NCBI RefSeq assembly: GCF_012933655.1
Contig: NZ_JABBJJ010000052.1
Span: forward strand, 1 to 49,386
Source: Pyxidicoccus fallax
GTDB lineage: Bacteria > Myxococcota > Myxococcia > Myxococcales > Myxococcaceae
Direction of reading: 5' to 3'
Length of the DNA stretch: 49,386 nt
Shown: positions 41,312 through 49,386 of the stretch, piece after piece
Layout: the number at the start of each line of letters is the position of its first letter
Numbering within the stretch: the stretch's first letter is position 1
Made by a program: the position numbers and the translations under genes
Notes under the pieces: generated by a model
Databases searched by the model: none
What the model was told of the DNA's origin: nothing
What the model saw: the letters and a program-made list of their open reading frames with translations, nothing else

Positions 41312-42469
41312 ATGTCTGGGACATCGCTTCAAGGACTGACACTTCTGGGGGCCCTGTGCCTCTCGCTCACCTCGCTGACGGCAGCCCAGGCCCATGGGGC
41401 AGGGACGCTCTTCGTGGCGAACAACGGCGTCGACAGCGCGACCTGCGGAGCGAGCCAGTCCCCCTGCCGCTCCCTCAGCCGCGCCATCGACAACGCCCGC
41501 GACGGGGACAGGATCCTCGTCCGCCCTGGGGTCTATGGAGAGCTGACCGGCGATGGGGACTTCAACGACCCCGGCGAGGAGGCGGCGGAGATCGGAGGGG
41601 GCTGTCGATGCATGATCCTGGTCGACAAGCGCCTCGTTATTGCTTCGACGGACGGCCCGACGGTCACCGTGCTGGACGCCAGGGGGGCACAGCTCGACGT
41701 CGTCAACATCACCGCGAGTCATGTGGTCTTCGGCGGGGACGGGGCGGGCTTCACCGTCACCGGGGCCCGGACGACGGGCGACGATGATGGCTTCGGAGTG
41801 GCGATCCTGGCAGACGAGGGCGTGCGCGTGATCGGCAACATCGCCGTCGACAACCGAAGCATCGGCTTCGCCGCCCAGGGGAGCCGCAACATCATCCGAA
41901 ACAACCTCTCCATCAGCAACGGCTCCGGATTCAACCTCGGGGCCACCGGGGCAGAGGGGCACTTCGTCATCGGCAACGTCGCCGTCTCCAACGGGAACGA
42001 GCAGGAGGGCGGCAATGGCATCTCGCTCTTCGGCGAGAGGCAGCGGGTGATGGGGAACAGGTCCATCGGGAACGATGGCCTCGGCTTCTTCCTCGTCGGT
42101 GCGGGCGGCCCGGAGTTCCTCTTCCAGGAGAACGAGGCCATCGGCAACAGGGGCGTCGGCATCTGGGCGGAGCAGAGCCTGCCGATGGAGCTCCACAGGA
42201 ACAACATCTACGGGAACCTGGGCCTGCCGCTCTTCGGCTTCTTCCCGGCGCTCCCCAACTGCGGCCTCGCCAACCGCTCCGGCAGCGACATCGACGCGAC
42301 CCGCAACTACTGGGGCGCGCCCTCTGGCCCCGGCCCGGACCCGGCCGATGATGCGGGGCCGGGGTCCATCTGCGACCTGAATGGTGAGACGCTCGTGACG
42401 CCCTTCGCGCCCCGGCCGTTCTCCGTCTGGACCGGGCCTCGCCTGCTCGACACGAGCGAGGCCCGCTAA
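41312..42469 (+). CDS. secreted right-handed parallel beta-helix protein
   Basis: 385 residues with a Sec signal peptide (MSGTSLQGLTLLGALCLSLTSLTAAQA, cleavage near residue 27). The mature part starts LFVANNGVDSATCGASQSPCRSLSRAIDNARDGDRILVRPGVYGE, the usual lead-in of pectate-lyase-like/DUF1565 beta helices. Repeated coils follow, such as GVRVIGNIAVDNRSIGFAAQGSRNIIRNNLSISNGSGF and RVMGNRSIGNDGLGFFL, and it ends NYWGAPSGPGPDPADDAG. Such proteins bind or cleave polysaccharides; no catalytic Asp/Lys set is identifiable. GGAGG lies upstream. Its stop overlaps the stop of the convergent oxygenase gene (42466-42469). Confidence 0.88.
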   Translation: MSGTSLQGLTLLGALCLSLTSLTAAQAHGAGTLFVANNGVDSATCGASQSPCRSLSRAIDNARDGDRILVRPGVYGELTGDGDFNDPGEEAAEIGGGCRCMILVDKRLVIASTDGPTVTVLDARGAQLDVVNITASHVVFGGDGAGFTVTGARTTGDDDGFGVAILADEGVRVIGNIAVDNRSIGFAAQGSRNIIRNNLSISNGSGFNLGATGAEGHFVIGNVAVSNGNEQEGGNGISLFGERQRVMGNRSIGNDGLGFFLVGAGGPEFLFQENEAIGNRGVGIWAEQSLPMELHRNNIYGNLGLPLFGFFPALPNCGLANRSGSDIDATRNYWGAPSGPGPDPADDAGPGSICDLNGETLVTPFAPRPFSVWTGPRLLDTSEAR

Positions 42470-44472
42470 GCCACCCGAACGCCGCCTCCTGGGTCGGGCG
42501 GCAGCAGGTCGCTCGGGCTGATCGTGTAGGTGAGCCGAGGGTACGTGAAGGCGGTCTCTTGATTCTCCTGGCGCCGGAGCCGGTAGAATTCGCGGCGCTC
42601 CTCGTCGCTGGCCAGGGTGAGGCGGGTGCCGTCGGAGAAGCAGGGCTGCTGCTCGCGAAAGCGCACGAACGTCTTCGAGGTGCGACAGGTGACGCCGAGC
42701 CACTGGCTGGGTGCACCGGCGGCGGGGTCGAGCACGATCCGGTGCCGGAACCTGCGATTTGTGTCCACGGAGAACACCACGACGCTGTTGTGGGCCAGGG
42801 GGATTTCGAAGGCCGGGCCGCCAGGCTCCTTCGCCTCGACGAGGAGCCGCCTCGCCGGGCTCTCCTCGGCGCGCTCGTAGCAGGAGAAGAGGGCGATCTC
42901 CGTGGCATCCTCCAGATCGAGGGCCTGGTCCGAGTGCGCACCCATGGTGGCATAGGCGTTCGTATAGCTCTCGATGAGCGCGTTGTTGAACCCCACCGAG
43001 AGCGACGCGCATTCGCGAACCTGCCGCGCCAGCCAGGCGTGGATCGGTCGGAACGGCTGCGCCGGAAGGCTGTAGACGGTGGTTGTTCGAACGATTGGAA
43101 CCCCGCGCGCATCGTCGCTCGCGACGAGCACTGCCCCTCGCCTTCCCTTCCCCTGGTCTTCGAACCGAGCCGACGCGAGCAGCTCCGCGAACAGATTCCC
43201 CCGCGCGGGAATCACATACGTTCGAAACTCATCCGCCGCCTCGTAGCTCGGCGCCCGGTAGTCGCCCTCGTTCATGCTGAATCGGAACGGGTCCCCATAG
43301 TCGATGTGCGCCTGGGTCTTGTTCTCTTCGGCATACAACCTTCGAAGCTCCCTCATCCCCTCGGGCGTGGGCGCCTCCAGCGGAACCCGCTCGCCACCCA
43401 TCGCGAGGAACGTACGGCCGCCGTCGTGCACGGCCTCGGTCTTCGAGCAGCGCACCACGTAGCCCAGGCGCGTTGGGAGCTGCGCGGCATCCAGCTCGGA
43501 CGGCAAGATCTCGTGCGTGTACAGCCGGTTGGTGGACAGCGGCATGAACAACACGGAGTGGGGGTACAGGGTGATGGTGAATTGGGTGGGCAAGGCGCCT
43601 GCCGTCCCGTCCTGCACCGTCTCCTTCAGGCGGAAGCGCAGTCGGGTGAGCCCGCTCTTGCGGCCGTTGCCCGGGTCGAAGGGGTCGTCGGGCAGGGGGC
43701 GTCGCTCGTCGAGGTGCTCGTAGAAGGTGCAGAAGGCCATGATGCCGTGGGTCGGCATGTCCTTCGTCTTGTCGGCGTGCGGTGAGATCCGAGCCTTCGC
43801 CTGCTTCGTCTCGGCGTCGGCCGGGGTGTTGTGGTAGAGCTGCGCCAGCACGTGGTTGAGCGGAGCCGCGTCTCGAAAGATCAGCGCCGCTTCCTGGTTC
43901 AGCGCGTCGACGATGTGTCGGTCCGTGGCACGGAAATTCTCGGTCGGACCCGAGAGGTTCGTAGAGCAGCGCAGCAGGCGGAAGTGAAGCTCCTCCCCCT
44001 CCGGTCTCACGCTCGTCAGGTAGATCCCCGTACGATGGGCCCTGCCGGGTTTGGTCGATTCGGTGAGCGACTGGAAGGTGTGCTCGCTTCGGATCCGGTC
44101 CAGGAAATCGATGCCCGGGTCGAAGAAGCACCGGTAGTACACGCCGACCCCGTACACGCGAAGGGGAACCCGGCCAAGGCTCACCAGCGGCCAGGGCACG
44201 CCGTCGTCGCGCTCCCCGTAGCCGCTCGAGCGCTCCCGGATCACCTGGACGCGCGCGGCCGCCGAGAGATCCAGGCCCTCGGCCCTCGACACGTCGCCGC
44301 ACAGATGGACGACCTTGCCGGAGAGGTCGGGCAGCCCGGCGGAGGGGTCGGTGATCACGGTGCCACAGAAGCCGTCGAGCAAGCCCACGTCGTCCAACGG
44401 CGAGAGCGCGATCAACACATGGTTCGTGTCGATGATGCGGGCTTCGGGGAGAGGCGACGATGCTCGGGCCAT
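42466..44472 (-). CDS. protein with two tandem 2OG-Fe(II) oxygenase-like domains
   Basis: 668 residues, no signal peptide. Two double-stranded-beta-helix units each show the Fe(II)/2-oxoglutarate triad: H232-x-D234 (ISPHADKTKDM), distal H320 (LYTHEI), Arg341 (VVRCSKT); and H513-x-D515 (GAHSDQALDL), distal H577 (RFRHRI), Arg597 (TCRTSKT). Spacing and the repeated R-x-SKT after the distal His suggest internal duplication. The first 150 residues are different (IIDTNHVLIALSPLDDVGLLDGF...). ATG 44472 has GAGGAG seven bases upstream; longer in-frame sequence 5' belongs to an SDR remnant. Substrate unknown; hydroxylation or demethylation of protein, nucleic acid or a metabolite are all open. Confidence 0.8.
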   Translation of the reverse strand: MARASSPLPEARIIDTNHVLIALSPLDDVGLLDGFCGTVITDPSAGLPDLSGKVVHLCGDVSRAEGLDLSAAARVQVIRERSSGYGERDDGVPWPLVSLGRVPLRVYGVGVYYRCFFDPGIDFLDRIRSEHTFQSLTESTKPGRAHRTGIYLTSVRPEGEELHFRLLRCSTNLSGPTENFRATDRHIVDALNQEAALIFRDAAPLNHVLAQLYHNTPADAETKQAKARISPHADKTKDMPTHGIMAFCTFYEHLDERRPLPDDPFDPGNGRKSGLTRLRFRLKETVQDGTAGALPTQFTITLYPHSVLFMPLSTNRLYTHEILPSELDAAQLPTRLGYVVRCSKTEAVHDGGRTFLAMGGERVPLEAPTPEGMRELRRLYAEENKTQAHIDYGDPFRFSMNEGDYRAPSYEAADEFRTYVIPARGNLFAELLASARFEDQGKGRRGAVLVASDDARGVPIVRTTTVYSLPAQPFRPIHAWLARQVRECASLSVGFNNALIESYTNAYATMGAHSDQALDLEDATEIALFSCYERAEESPARRLLVEAKEPGGPAFEIPLAHNSVVVFSVDTNRRFRHRIVLDPAAGAPSQWLGVTCRTSKTFVRFREQQPCFSDGTRLTLASDEERREFYRLRRQENQETAFTYPRLTYTISPSDLLPPDPGGGVRVA

Positions 44473-44876
44473 GGGGAGGCTCCTCGCGCAGGACTGGCGT
44501 CCTGCTGCATGGCTACGATCCTGCCAGAGCGCATAGGCGGCATGGGAGCCCTGTTGTGGGCGAGGGACGGGGTGGGGGGCGTCCAGGAGGGCCGCGCGGC
44601 TCCGCGAGAGTGCATCCCTCAGTCCAGCGGCCTCGGCTGTAGCCCCCGCGTTCCAGGATGCGCTGCGCACGAGCCCACCGTCGATGCGCAACGCGGAGCC
44701 ATTGAGGACGGAGGCGAGCGGGCTGCTCACCTCGGTGATGAAGTCCGCAACAATGCCCCGAGAGGGGCGTGCGCCCGGAGGGTTGGGGCTGGCTGCCTGA
44801 CCGGGCCCTGGCGCGAAGGCCGACCCCCCGGGCCCGCTGGCTGCACATGCTCCCCCATACCGTTTGTTGAAGTCAC
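44473..44876. other. intergenic region between oxygenase and histidine kinase genes
   Basis: 404 bases containing the oxygenase ribosome site at its left end and a decayed short-chain dehydrogenase tail at 44640-44772 (listed separately). The rest shows no supported gene; the kinase promoter should lie in the last 100 bases. Confidence 0.4.
44640..44772 (-). pseudogene. C-terminal remnant of a short-chain dehydrogenase
   Basis: The minus strand reads IVADFITEVSSPLASVLNGSALRIDGGLVRSASWNAG, which matches the last 40 residues of classical SDR oxidoreductases (the SPxAS-x3-G-x2-RxDGG-x-VRS ending). No upstream SDR sequence, start or ribosome site is present; the rest of the gene is gone, replaced by the start of the histidine kinase region. 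It happens to be in frame with the oxygenase gene, which would give a misleadingly long gene model. Confidence 0.6.
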
Positions 44877-47087
44877 ATGGCCTCCACCCGCAAGCTCTCC
44901 GCGCTTTCTCAGGGAAGGGGAGACGAGCGGGTACGGCGCCCCGCGGCCGACCGCTCGGAAGAGCAGGAACTCCAACGCGAGGAGGAACACCTCGAGCCCT
45001 GGACTCAACTGTTCCACCATGCGGGCCTGGGCATGGTGAGCACGGACCCCGAGACCTCGTGCATCAAGGCGGTCAACCCGGCCTTCGCCCGCATGCATGG
45101 GTATGACTCGCCCGAGGAGCTCATCGGGAAGCACGTCCAGGAGCTGCTCGCGCCAGAGTGCTTCGCCAGCTTCCGCGCCGAGCTGGAGCGGACCCTCGAG
45201 AAGGGCCATCACAGCTACGAGCTCCTCAACCGGCGCAAGGACGGGAGCTGCTTCCCGGTGCTCGTGGACGGGGTGGCGCTGAGGGACGAGCGGGGCAAGG
45301 TCATCTACCGCGCCGCCAGCGTCCACGACCTCACCGCGCGCAAGGAGGCGGAGGACCGCTTCAGCTTCATCGCGCGGGCGGGAGAGGTGCTCGCCTCTTC
45401 GCTGGACGAGGACACGGTGCTCCAGCGACTCGCCGAGCTCAGCGTGCCCCACCTCGCGGACGCGTGCACGGTGGACCTGCTCACCGAGGGGGGCGGCGTG
45501 GAGCGGCGGGCGGTGATGCACCGCGACCCGGAGCTGGTGGCCGCCGTCTTCGAGATGGTCCGCCGCTGGCCCCTCGGCACGTGCGCCCCGGGTGTCACGG
45601 CCCAGGTGCTGCGAACGGGCGAGCCCGTCTTCATTCCCGTGCTGACGGACGCGGCGCTGGCGGACCTGGCTCGCGGCGAGGGACACCAGGCTTGGCTCCG
45701 GCAGCTTGGCTTCAAGTCGCTCATCTGCGTCCCCCTCCAGGCGCGAGGCCAGACGCTGGGGGCGCTGACCCTGGGCCTCCAGTCGGGCCTCCGAAGCCAT
45801 GGGCCGCGAGATGTGGAGCTCGCGCAGGAACTCGCCCGCCGCGCCAGCCTCAGCCTGGACAACGCCCTCCTCTTCCAGAAGGCGAAGGAGACCCAGGTCC
45901 GCACCGAGCGGCTCCAGGACCTCACCGCCGCGCTCTCTCGCGCGGCCGCCGTGGAGGAGGTGGCCGAGGTCGTCATCCACGTGGGGCTGAAGGCCGCTCG
46001 GGCCCAGCGGGGGGCGCTGCTGCAGCTTCGCGAAGGGAAGCTGCACCTCATGTGTCACTCCGGCTATCCCGAGGCGCTGATGCGCGCCTACCAGCCGCTG
46101 CCGCTCGAGGTGTTCAGCAGGTCGCGGACGCTCCTGCACGAGCGCCAGCCCCTGTTCTTCGGCTCCCGCGCCGAGTGCCTCGCCCAGGTGCCGGAGATGA
46201 CTCCCGTCTCCTCGGTCGTCGGAGAAGGTGCGCGTGCGCTCCTGCCGCTGGTGACCGAGCAGCGGATGATTGGCCTCATCATCGTGGGCTGGGAAACGGT
46301 GAAGTCCTTCAGCCAGCCGGAGAAGGACTTCATCCAGGCGCTCACGCGTCAGTGTGCCCAGGCGCTCGAGCGCGCGGAGCTCTACCGGGATGCCCAGGCG
46401 GCGGTCCGGCTGCGCGACGAGTTCCTCTCGGTGGCGAGCCATGAGCTGAAGACCCCCCTGACCTCGCTCGGGTTGCAGCATGTGCTCATCGAGCGCGCCG
46501 TGAGCGCGGGCCTGCTGGACAAGGCCCACTCCCGGCTGGCGTCGTCCGCGCGGCAGGTCCACCGGCTGGCCTCGCTGGTGGGCAGCCTCCTGGACGTGAG
46601 CCGCATCTCCCTGGGAAAGCTGGCGCTGGAGCCGTCCGAGGTGGACCTGGCCCAGGTGGTGAAGGACGGGCTGGAGCGGACGGAGGCCGTCTTCACGCAG
46701 GCGGGCTGTGACGCGCGGCTGTCCCTGGAGCCCGGGGTGCGAGGCTGGTGGGACGGCTCCCGGCTGGAGCAGGTGGTGGTGAACCTCCTGTCCAACGCGG
46801 TGAAGTATGGCCCCGGCAAGCCTGTCGTCATCCAGGTGGACTCGGAGCCGGGATGGGGCCGGTTGCGCGTGCGCGACGAGGGCATTGGCATCTCCCCCGA
46901 GGCCCTCCCACGCCTCTTCGGCCGCTTCGAGCGCGGCGTCTCCGACCGACACTACGGTGGCTTGGGTCTGGGCCTCTACATCTCCCGCCAGATTGTCGAG
47001 GCCATGGGCGGCACCATCACCGTGGAGAGCGAACTGGACCGCGGGGCGCTCTTCACGGTGCGCCTGCCCCTGCGTGCTCCTGGATAG
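44877..47087 (+). CDS. hybrid-sensor histidine kinase (PAS-GAF-GAF-HisKA-HATPase)
   Basis: 736-residue soluble sensor kinase. A charged N terminus is followed by a PAS domain (about 45-155: LFHHAGLGMVSTDPETSCIKAVNPAFARMHGYDSPEELIGK), a PAC-like end with HDLTARKEAEDRF, two GAF domains (about 165-330 and 345-500), HisKA with phospho-acceptor His522 in SVASHELKTPLTSL, and a HATPase core with N box NLLSNAVKYG, G1 DEGIGIS, F and G2 GGLGLGLYISRQIVEAMGG. All catalytic boxes are intact. No membrane helix and no receiver domain, so a separate response regulator is needed; none is adjacent. ATG 44877 has only a weak ribosome site. Confidence 0.93.
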   Translation: MASTRKLSALSQGRGDERVRRPAADRSEEQELQREEEHLEPWTQLFHHAGLGMVSTDPETSCIKAVNPAFARMHGYDSPEELIGKHVQELLAPECFASFRAELERTLEKGHHSYELLNRRKDGSCFPVLVDGVALRDERGKVIYRAASVHDLTARKEAEDRFSFIARAGEVLASSLDEDTVLQRLAELSVPHLADACTVDLLTEGGGVERRAVMHRDPELVAAVFEMVRRWPLGTCAPGVTAQVLRTGEPVFIPVLTDAALADLARGEGHQAWLRQLGFKSLICVPLQARGQTLGALTLGLQSGLRSHGPRDVELAQELARRASLSLDNALLFQKAKETQVRTERLQDLTAALSRAAAVEEVAEVVIHVGLKAARAQRGALLQLREGKLHLMCHSGYPEALMRAYQPLPLEVFSRSRTLLHERQPLFFGSRAECLAQVPEMTPVSSVVGEGARALLPLVTEQRMIGLIIVGWETVKSFSQPEKDFIQALTRQCAQALERAELYRDAQAAVRLRDEFLSVASHELKTPLTSLGLQHVLIERAVSAGLLDKAHSRLASSARQVHRLASLVGSLLDVSRISLGKLALEPSEVDLAQVVKDGLERTEAVFTQAGCDARLSLEPGVRGWWDGSRLEQVVVNLLSNAVKYGPGKPVVIQVDSEPGWGRLRVRDEGIGISPEALPRLFGRFERGVSDRHYGGLGLGLYISRQIVEAMGGTITVESELDRGALFTVRLPLRAPG

Positions 47088-47382
47088 CCACGAAGGTACC
47101 CAGGCTGTGCGCCAGCCCAGTGGGGAGGCGGTGCAACCCCGCTGGACACACGCCGGTCCATACGTCCATCTCCGTCCAGCGCAGCCGCTGCTGCGGGGAG
47201 TGTGCCACGGCCCCGGCCTGCCCACGGCCGCCGCCCCTGTCGCGACGGGGCATCCGTGGAAGGAATGTTCGTTCCGCGTCCGCCCCGCCGGAGGGGAGGC
47301 CCGTCCGCGGGTTGTGGGTGAGGCAGATGCGCGCCCACTCCTCGCGCCCGTCGTTGCCGTGTCGCCCCGACGTCGTCATCTC

Positions 47383-47928
47383 TCAGCCGCGAAGGCGCCC
47401 GTCCAGCTCGCGAAGCAGTTCCCCGACGCGCCCGCCGCCGCGGGGTGCCGCGGGGAACCGATCGAGCACGAAGACGACGATTGACGTGGCGTGCCGTCGC
47501 GCCCGCTCGACGTGCTCGGCACCAACATCCCGGTCATCGCCAGACAGCAGCTCGGCCGCTCTTGCCGCGTGAGCAGCCGCTCCGAGGATGTGCTTCACCT
47601 GATGGGAGCTGGCCTTCGGATGCAGGTATGCGGCGGCGGCGGCGTGACTCGCTGCTCGCGCTGCTTCGCGTGCGGCCTCGGTGGTGGTCTCACGCGATGC
47701 CTCGAGCGCCGCCCACGCGTTGTCTCTCAGCGCGCCCGTGCGTCTGCCGCCCCTGGCAAAAGCGTTCGCCGCGTCGATGGCGTCGCGAGGCCGAGTGTCA
47801 CCCGGCCGTTCGCTTTCGAAGATGGCCAACGCCGCCTGTGCGCACTTCGCCGCATAGCCCGCGACCTCGCGAAGTTCCTGCTCGCTCAGCGCGATGTTGC
47901 CCGGCTCGCTCGTCATGGCGTCCATCAT
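47383..47928 (-). CDS. Imm5-like putative immunity protein
   Basis: About 181 residues, all-helical and alanine/arginine/histidine-rich. VAGYAAKCAQAALAIFESERPGDTRPRDAIDAANAFARG and AREAARAASHAAAAAYLHPKASSHQVKHILGAAAHAARAAEL match the Imm5-type pattern (acidic ERP-x2-xRPR-x-AI and conserved His in Ala-rich helices). Imm5 proteins are predicted to neutralise polymorphic toxins, but many occur without a toxin, as here. Start uncertain: ATG 47928, 47925 or 47916; no ribosome site, and a longer start at 48003 is less likely. Confidence 0.65.
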   Translation of the reverse strand: MMDAMTSEPGNIALSEQELREVAGYAAKCAQAALAIFESERPGDTRPRDAIDAANAFARGGRRTGALRDNAWAALEASRETTTEAAREAARAASHAAAAAYLHPKASSHQVKHILGAAAHAARAAELLSGDDRDVGAEHVERARRHATSIVVFVLDRFPAAPRGGGRVGELLRELDGRLRG

Positions 47929-48038
47929 CGACTGCCACGCGAGCCAGTGTCTTCCCTGAATGTGTCTCGCGGTGGCGCACCGGATGCGGCGGTGCTTTCG
48001 CACGTGCCCTGCCGCCTGGTGCGCCCGTGGTGCTCAGT

Positions 48039-48791
48039 TCAGACGTCCAACTGCCAGAGCTGGTTCTTCGCCGACCCATCGCGCTTCATGGGGTAGGTGA
48101 TGAGCCGCCCCGTGCCGTCCGTCCTGGCGCCCTCGATGTCCAGCACCATGCCATTGAGCTGGCTCTGGATGTAGTAGGTGCCGCGGACCCGGCCGGGCAC
48201 GAGCTGCCACACCTGATTGGGGTGGCCGTGGGCCTCCCAGGTGACGACGGCGGTTCCCGGGGCCTTGTTGGCTCCCTCCACGTCGAGCACGAGCCCGTTG
48301 AGCCGGCTGCGGATGAGGTAGCCGCCCCGCGTGGGCACCAGCTCCCACTTCTGGTTCTCATTGCCCTCGCGGTGGGACTTGGCGCGGAAGGCGACGAGCC
48401 CCGTGCCGGGCGCGCGGTTGTTGCCCACGATGTCGATGACGAGCCCCTCGAGCCTGCTGCGGATGAAGGTGCTGCGCTGGGGCCGCGACTCACCCCGGTC
48501 TGGACGCCAGTCCCGGTCCGCTCGCGGCGGAGGCGGCGGCGTGGGGCGCGCCTCACCCTGGCACCAGCCCGCGGGGCTGCACGTGCGGGCGCCATCGCAC
48601 TGCGAGCTGTCGTGGCAGCGGTTGGGTCCGGAGCGGTTGCGCGACTCGTCCCAGCGGTATTCAGGCCCCGGCCCCGCCCCCGCCGTCAGGGGCAGGAGCA
48701 GCAGCGCGAGCGCCGCCCATCCCTTGCTCTTCACGGACGACCGGTCTTCACGCGCACGACCACCCTCGGAGCTACGCCGAACCGCCAGCAT
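48039..48791 (-). CDS. secreted ricin-type beta-trefoil lectin
   Basis: 250 residues. A long basic N-region and hydrophobic stretch (SKGWAALALLLLPLTAGAGPG) form a signal peptide. A Cys-bearing segment follows (RCHDSSQCDGARTCSPAGWCQG, four Cys in a small disulfide knot), then a Pro/Arg linker, then one complete RICIN beta-trefoil (about 120-250) with three subdomains: SRLEGLVIDIVG...NQKWELV, SRLNGLVLDVEG...NQVWQLV and SQLNGMVLDIEG...NQLWQLDV, giving all three QxW motifs. It probably binds galactosyl or other glycans outside the cell. ATG 48791 has GAGGAG seven bases upstream. No catalytic domain. Confidence 0.85.
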   Translation of the reverse strand: MLAVRRSSEGGRAREDRSSVKSKGWAALALLLLPLTAGAGPGPEYRWDESRNRSGPNRCHDSSQCDGARTCSPAGWCQGEARPTPPPPPRADRDWRPDRGESRPQRSTFIRSRLEGLVIDIVGNNRAPGTGLVAFRAKSHREGNENQKWELVPTRGGYLIRSRLNGLVLDVEGANKAPGTAVVTWEAHGHPNQVWQLVPGRVRGTYYIQSQLNGMVLDIEGARTDGTGRLITYPMKRDGSAKNQLWQLDV

Positions 48792-49101
48792 GGGACTTCT
48801 CCTCGTTTGGAGTTTCCGGGAGAGGGGCTGCTCTCGCCGCCCGCTCGCTCCATGCCCTTCATGACGGGGGCAGGGGGATTTCATTCACCTGCTATCGGTT
48901 GAGTGTGGGTCGATCTCTCGCATTGGAGCCTGAGCTCCTCCTGACCCGAAAGGTCGAGCCGGAGCCCGGCGCTCAATAACCCGGAAAAATCAGCAGTCGC
49001 CTCAATCCGCGGCGTCGGGCCCTTGCTCGAAGGAGACAGACCTGACGTCCACCCGTCGTCTCGGGTGGCATCCAACGTTCAAAGCAGAGGAGGAGCTGGA
49101 T

Positions 49102-49386
49102 ATGCATCGCCAAGGACTGCGCAACATTTCGAGGAGACTCTCGCATGCGGCAGTGCTGTGCACTTTCATGGCGGTGGCACTTGCTTCGCAAGAAGCGGCT
49201 GCGGCTTGCCGAGGCACCTGGGCCGAAGGAACGACCTACACCGCGGGCGACAGTGTGACCTACAGCGGCGCGACCTACACGGCTCGCGTGACCCATACCG
49301 CATGCGTCGGCTGCGGCTGGAACCCGGTGGCGGCACCGTCGCTGTGGGCGGCGGGCGGCGACTGCACCGGTGCTGTCTCTTATACA
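49102..49386 (+). CDS. secreted CBM5/12 (chitin-binding type) protein, 3' end outside window
   Basis: 95 residues visible. The Sec signal peptide ends about residue 35 (LSHAAVLCTFMAVALASQEAAAA). A type-3 chitin-binding module follows immediately: CRGTWAEGTTYTAGDSVTYSGATYTARVTHTACVGCGWNPVAAPSLW, with the W...Y...GD-x-V-x-Y-x-G-x-x-Y-x2-x spacing of CBM5/12. The frame runs off the right edge, so a catalytic domain (chitinase, protease or lytic enzyme) may follow. AGGAGG with a six-base spacer precedes the ATG. Confidence 0.85.
   Translation, partial: MHRQGLRNISRRLSHAAVLCTFMAVALASQEAAAACRGTWAEGTTYTAGDSVTYSGATYTARVTHTACVGCGWNPVAAPSLWAAGGDCTGAVSYT

Noticed and set aside
47053-47379. 108-codon minus-strand frame between the kinase and the Imm5-like gene
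   Set aside because: Overlaps the end of the kinase gene, lacks a ribosome site and family resemblance; the 295-base gap appears gene-free.
1-49386. CRISPR arrays, rRNA genes or an integrase gene for the island
   Set aside because: No regularly spaced short repeats, rRNA motifs or tyrosine/serine recombinase signatures were seen on either strand.

Overview
The window comes from a high-GC, delta-type proteobacterium, most likely a myxobacterium of the Myxococcus/Corallococcus/Pyxidicoccus group. The evidence is the strong third-position G/C bias, the lysine-rich histone-H1-like protein, the many secreted lipoproteins and GAF/HD-GYP/histidine-kinase regulators, and SigA-like promoters of the form TTGACA/T-N17-TACTNN. 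The species cannot be fixed from the sequence alone.

Layout. 1-1156: 3' part of a multi-pass membrane protein. 1685-10647: a tightly coupled seven-gene sugar operon, with a nucleotide-sugar epimerase, a glycosidase-like/CDP-paratose-epimerase-like fusion, a GT4 glycosyltransferase, three consecutive CgeB-like glycosyltransferases and UDP-glucose dehydrogenase. It probably makes a surface or spore-coat glycan. 10790-16488 (minus): a giant HEAT-type repeat protein and a CLC chloride transporter. 16689-17126: a Bcp/PrxQ peroxiredoxin whose peroxidatic Cys codon is an in-frame TGA followed by a bacterial-SECIS-like hairpin, so a likely selenoprotein. 17209-21261 (minus): site-2-type protease with TPR tail, fatty-acid desaturase, ECF sigma factor and a zinc-finger/NrsF-like anti-sigma. 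21355-32442: mostly core genes (dusB, M43 protease lipoprotein, GH1 glucosidase, histone-like protein, rqcH, SprT-like protease, pyruvate kinase, GAF-HD-GYP, rpe, response regulator).

32701-40257: a tRNA-Pro(CGG) gene followed by a 7.4-kb segment bounded by a 128-bp direct repeat that copies the tRNA 3' end and its terminator. The segment holds a decayed debranching-enzyme fragment, three lipoprotein genes, an IS3-family (IS2-like) element, and a three-gene cassette of visibly lower GC: DNA methyltransferase, DUF262 protein and HEPN nuclease. This cassette is the best candidate for a little-described defence system.

40258-49386: remnant coding sequence, a small zinc-binding membrane protein, a secreted beta-helix protein, an unusual protein with two tandem 2OG-Fe(II) oxygenase domains, a PAS-GAF-GAF histidine kinase, an orphan Imm5-like immunity protein, a ricin-type lectin lipoprotein-like secreted protein and the start of a secreted CBM5/12 protein. 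All family assignments rest on motif recognition by eye; no database search was run.
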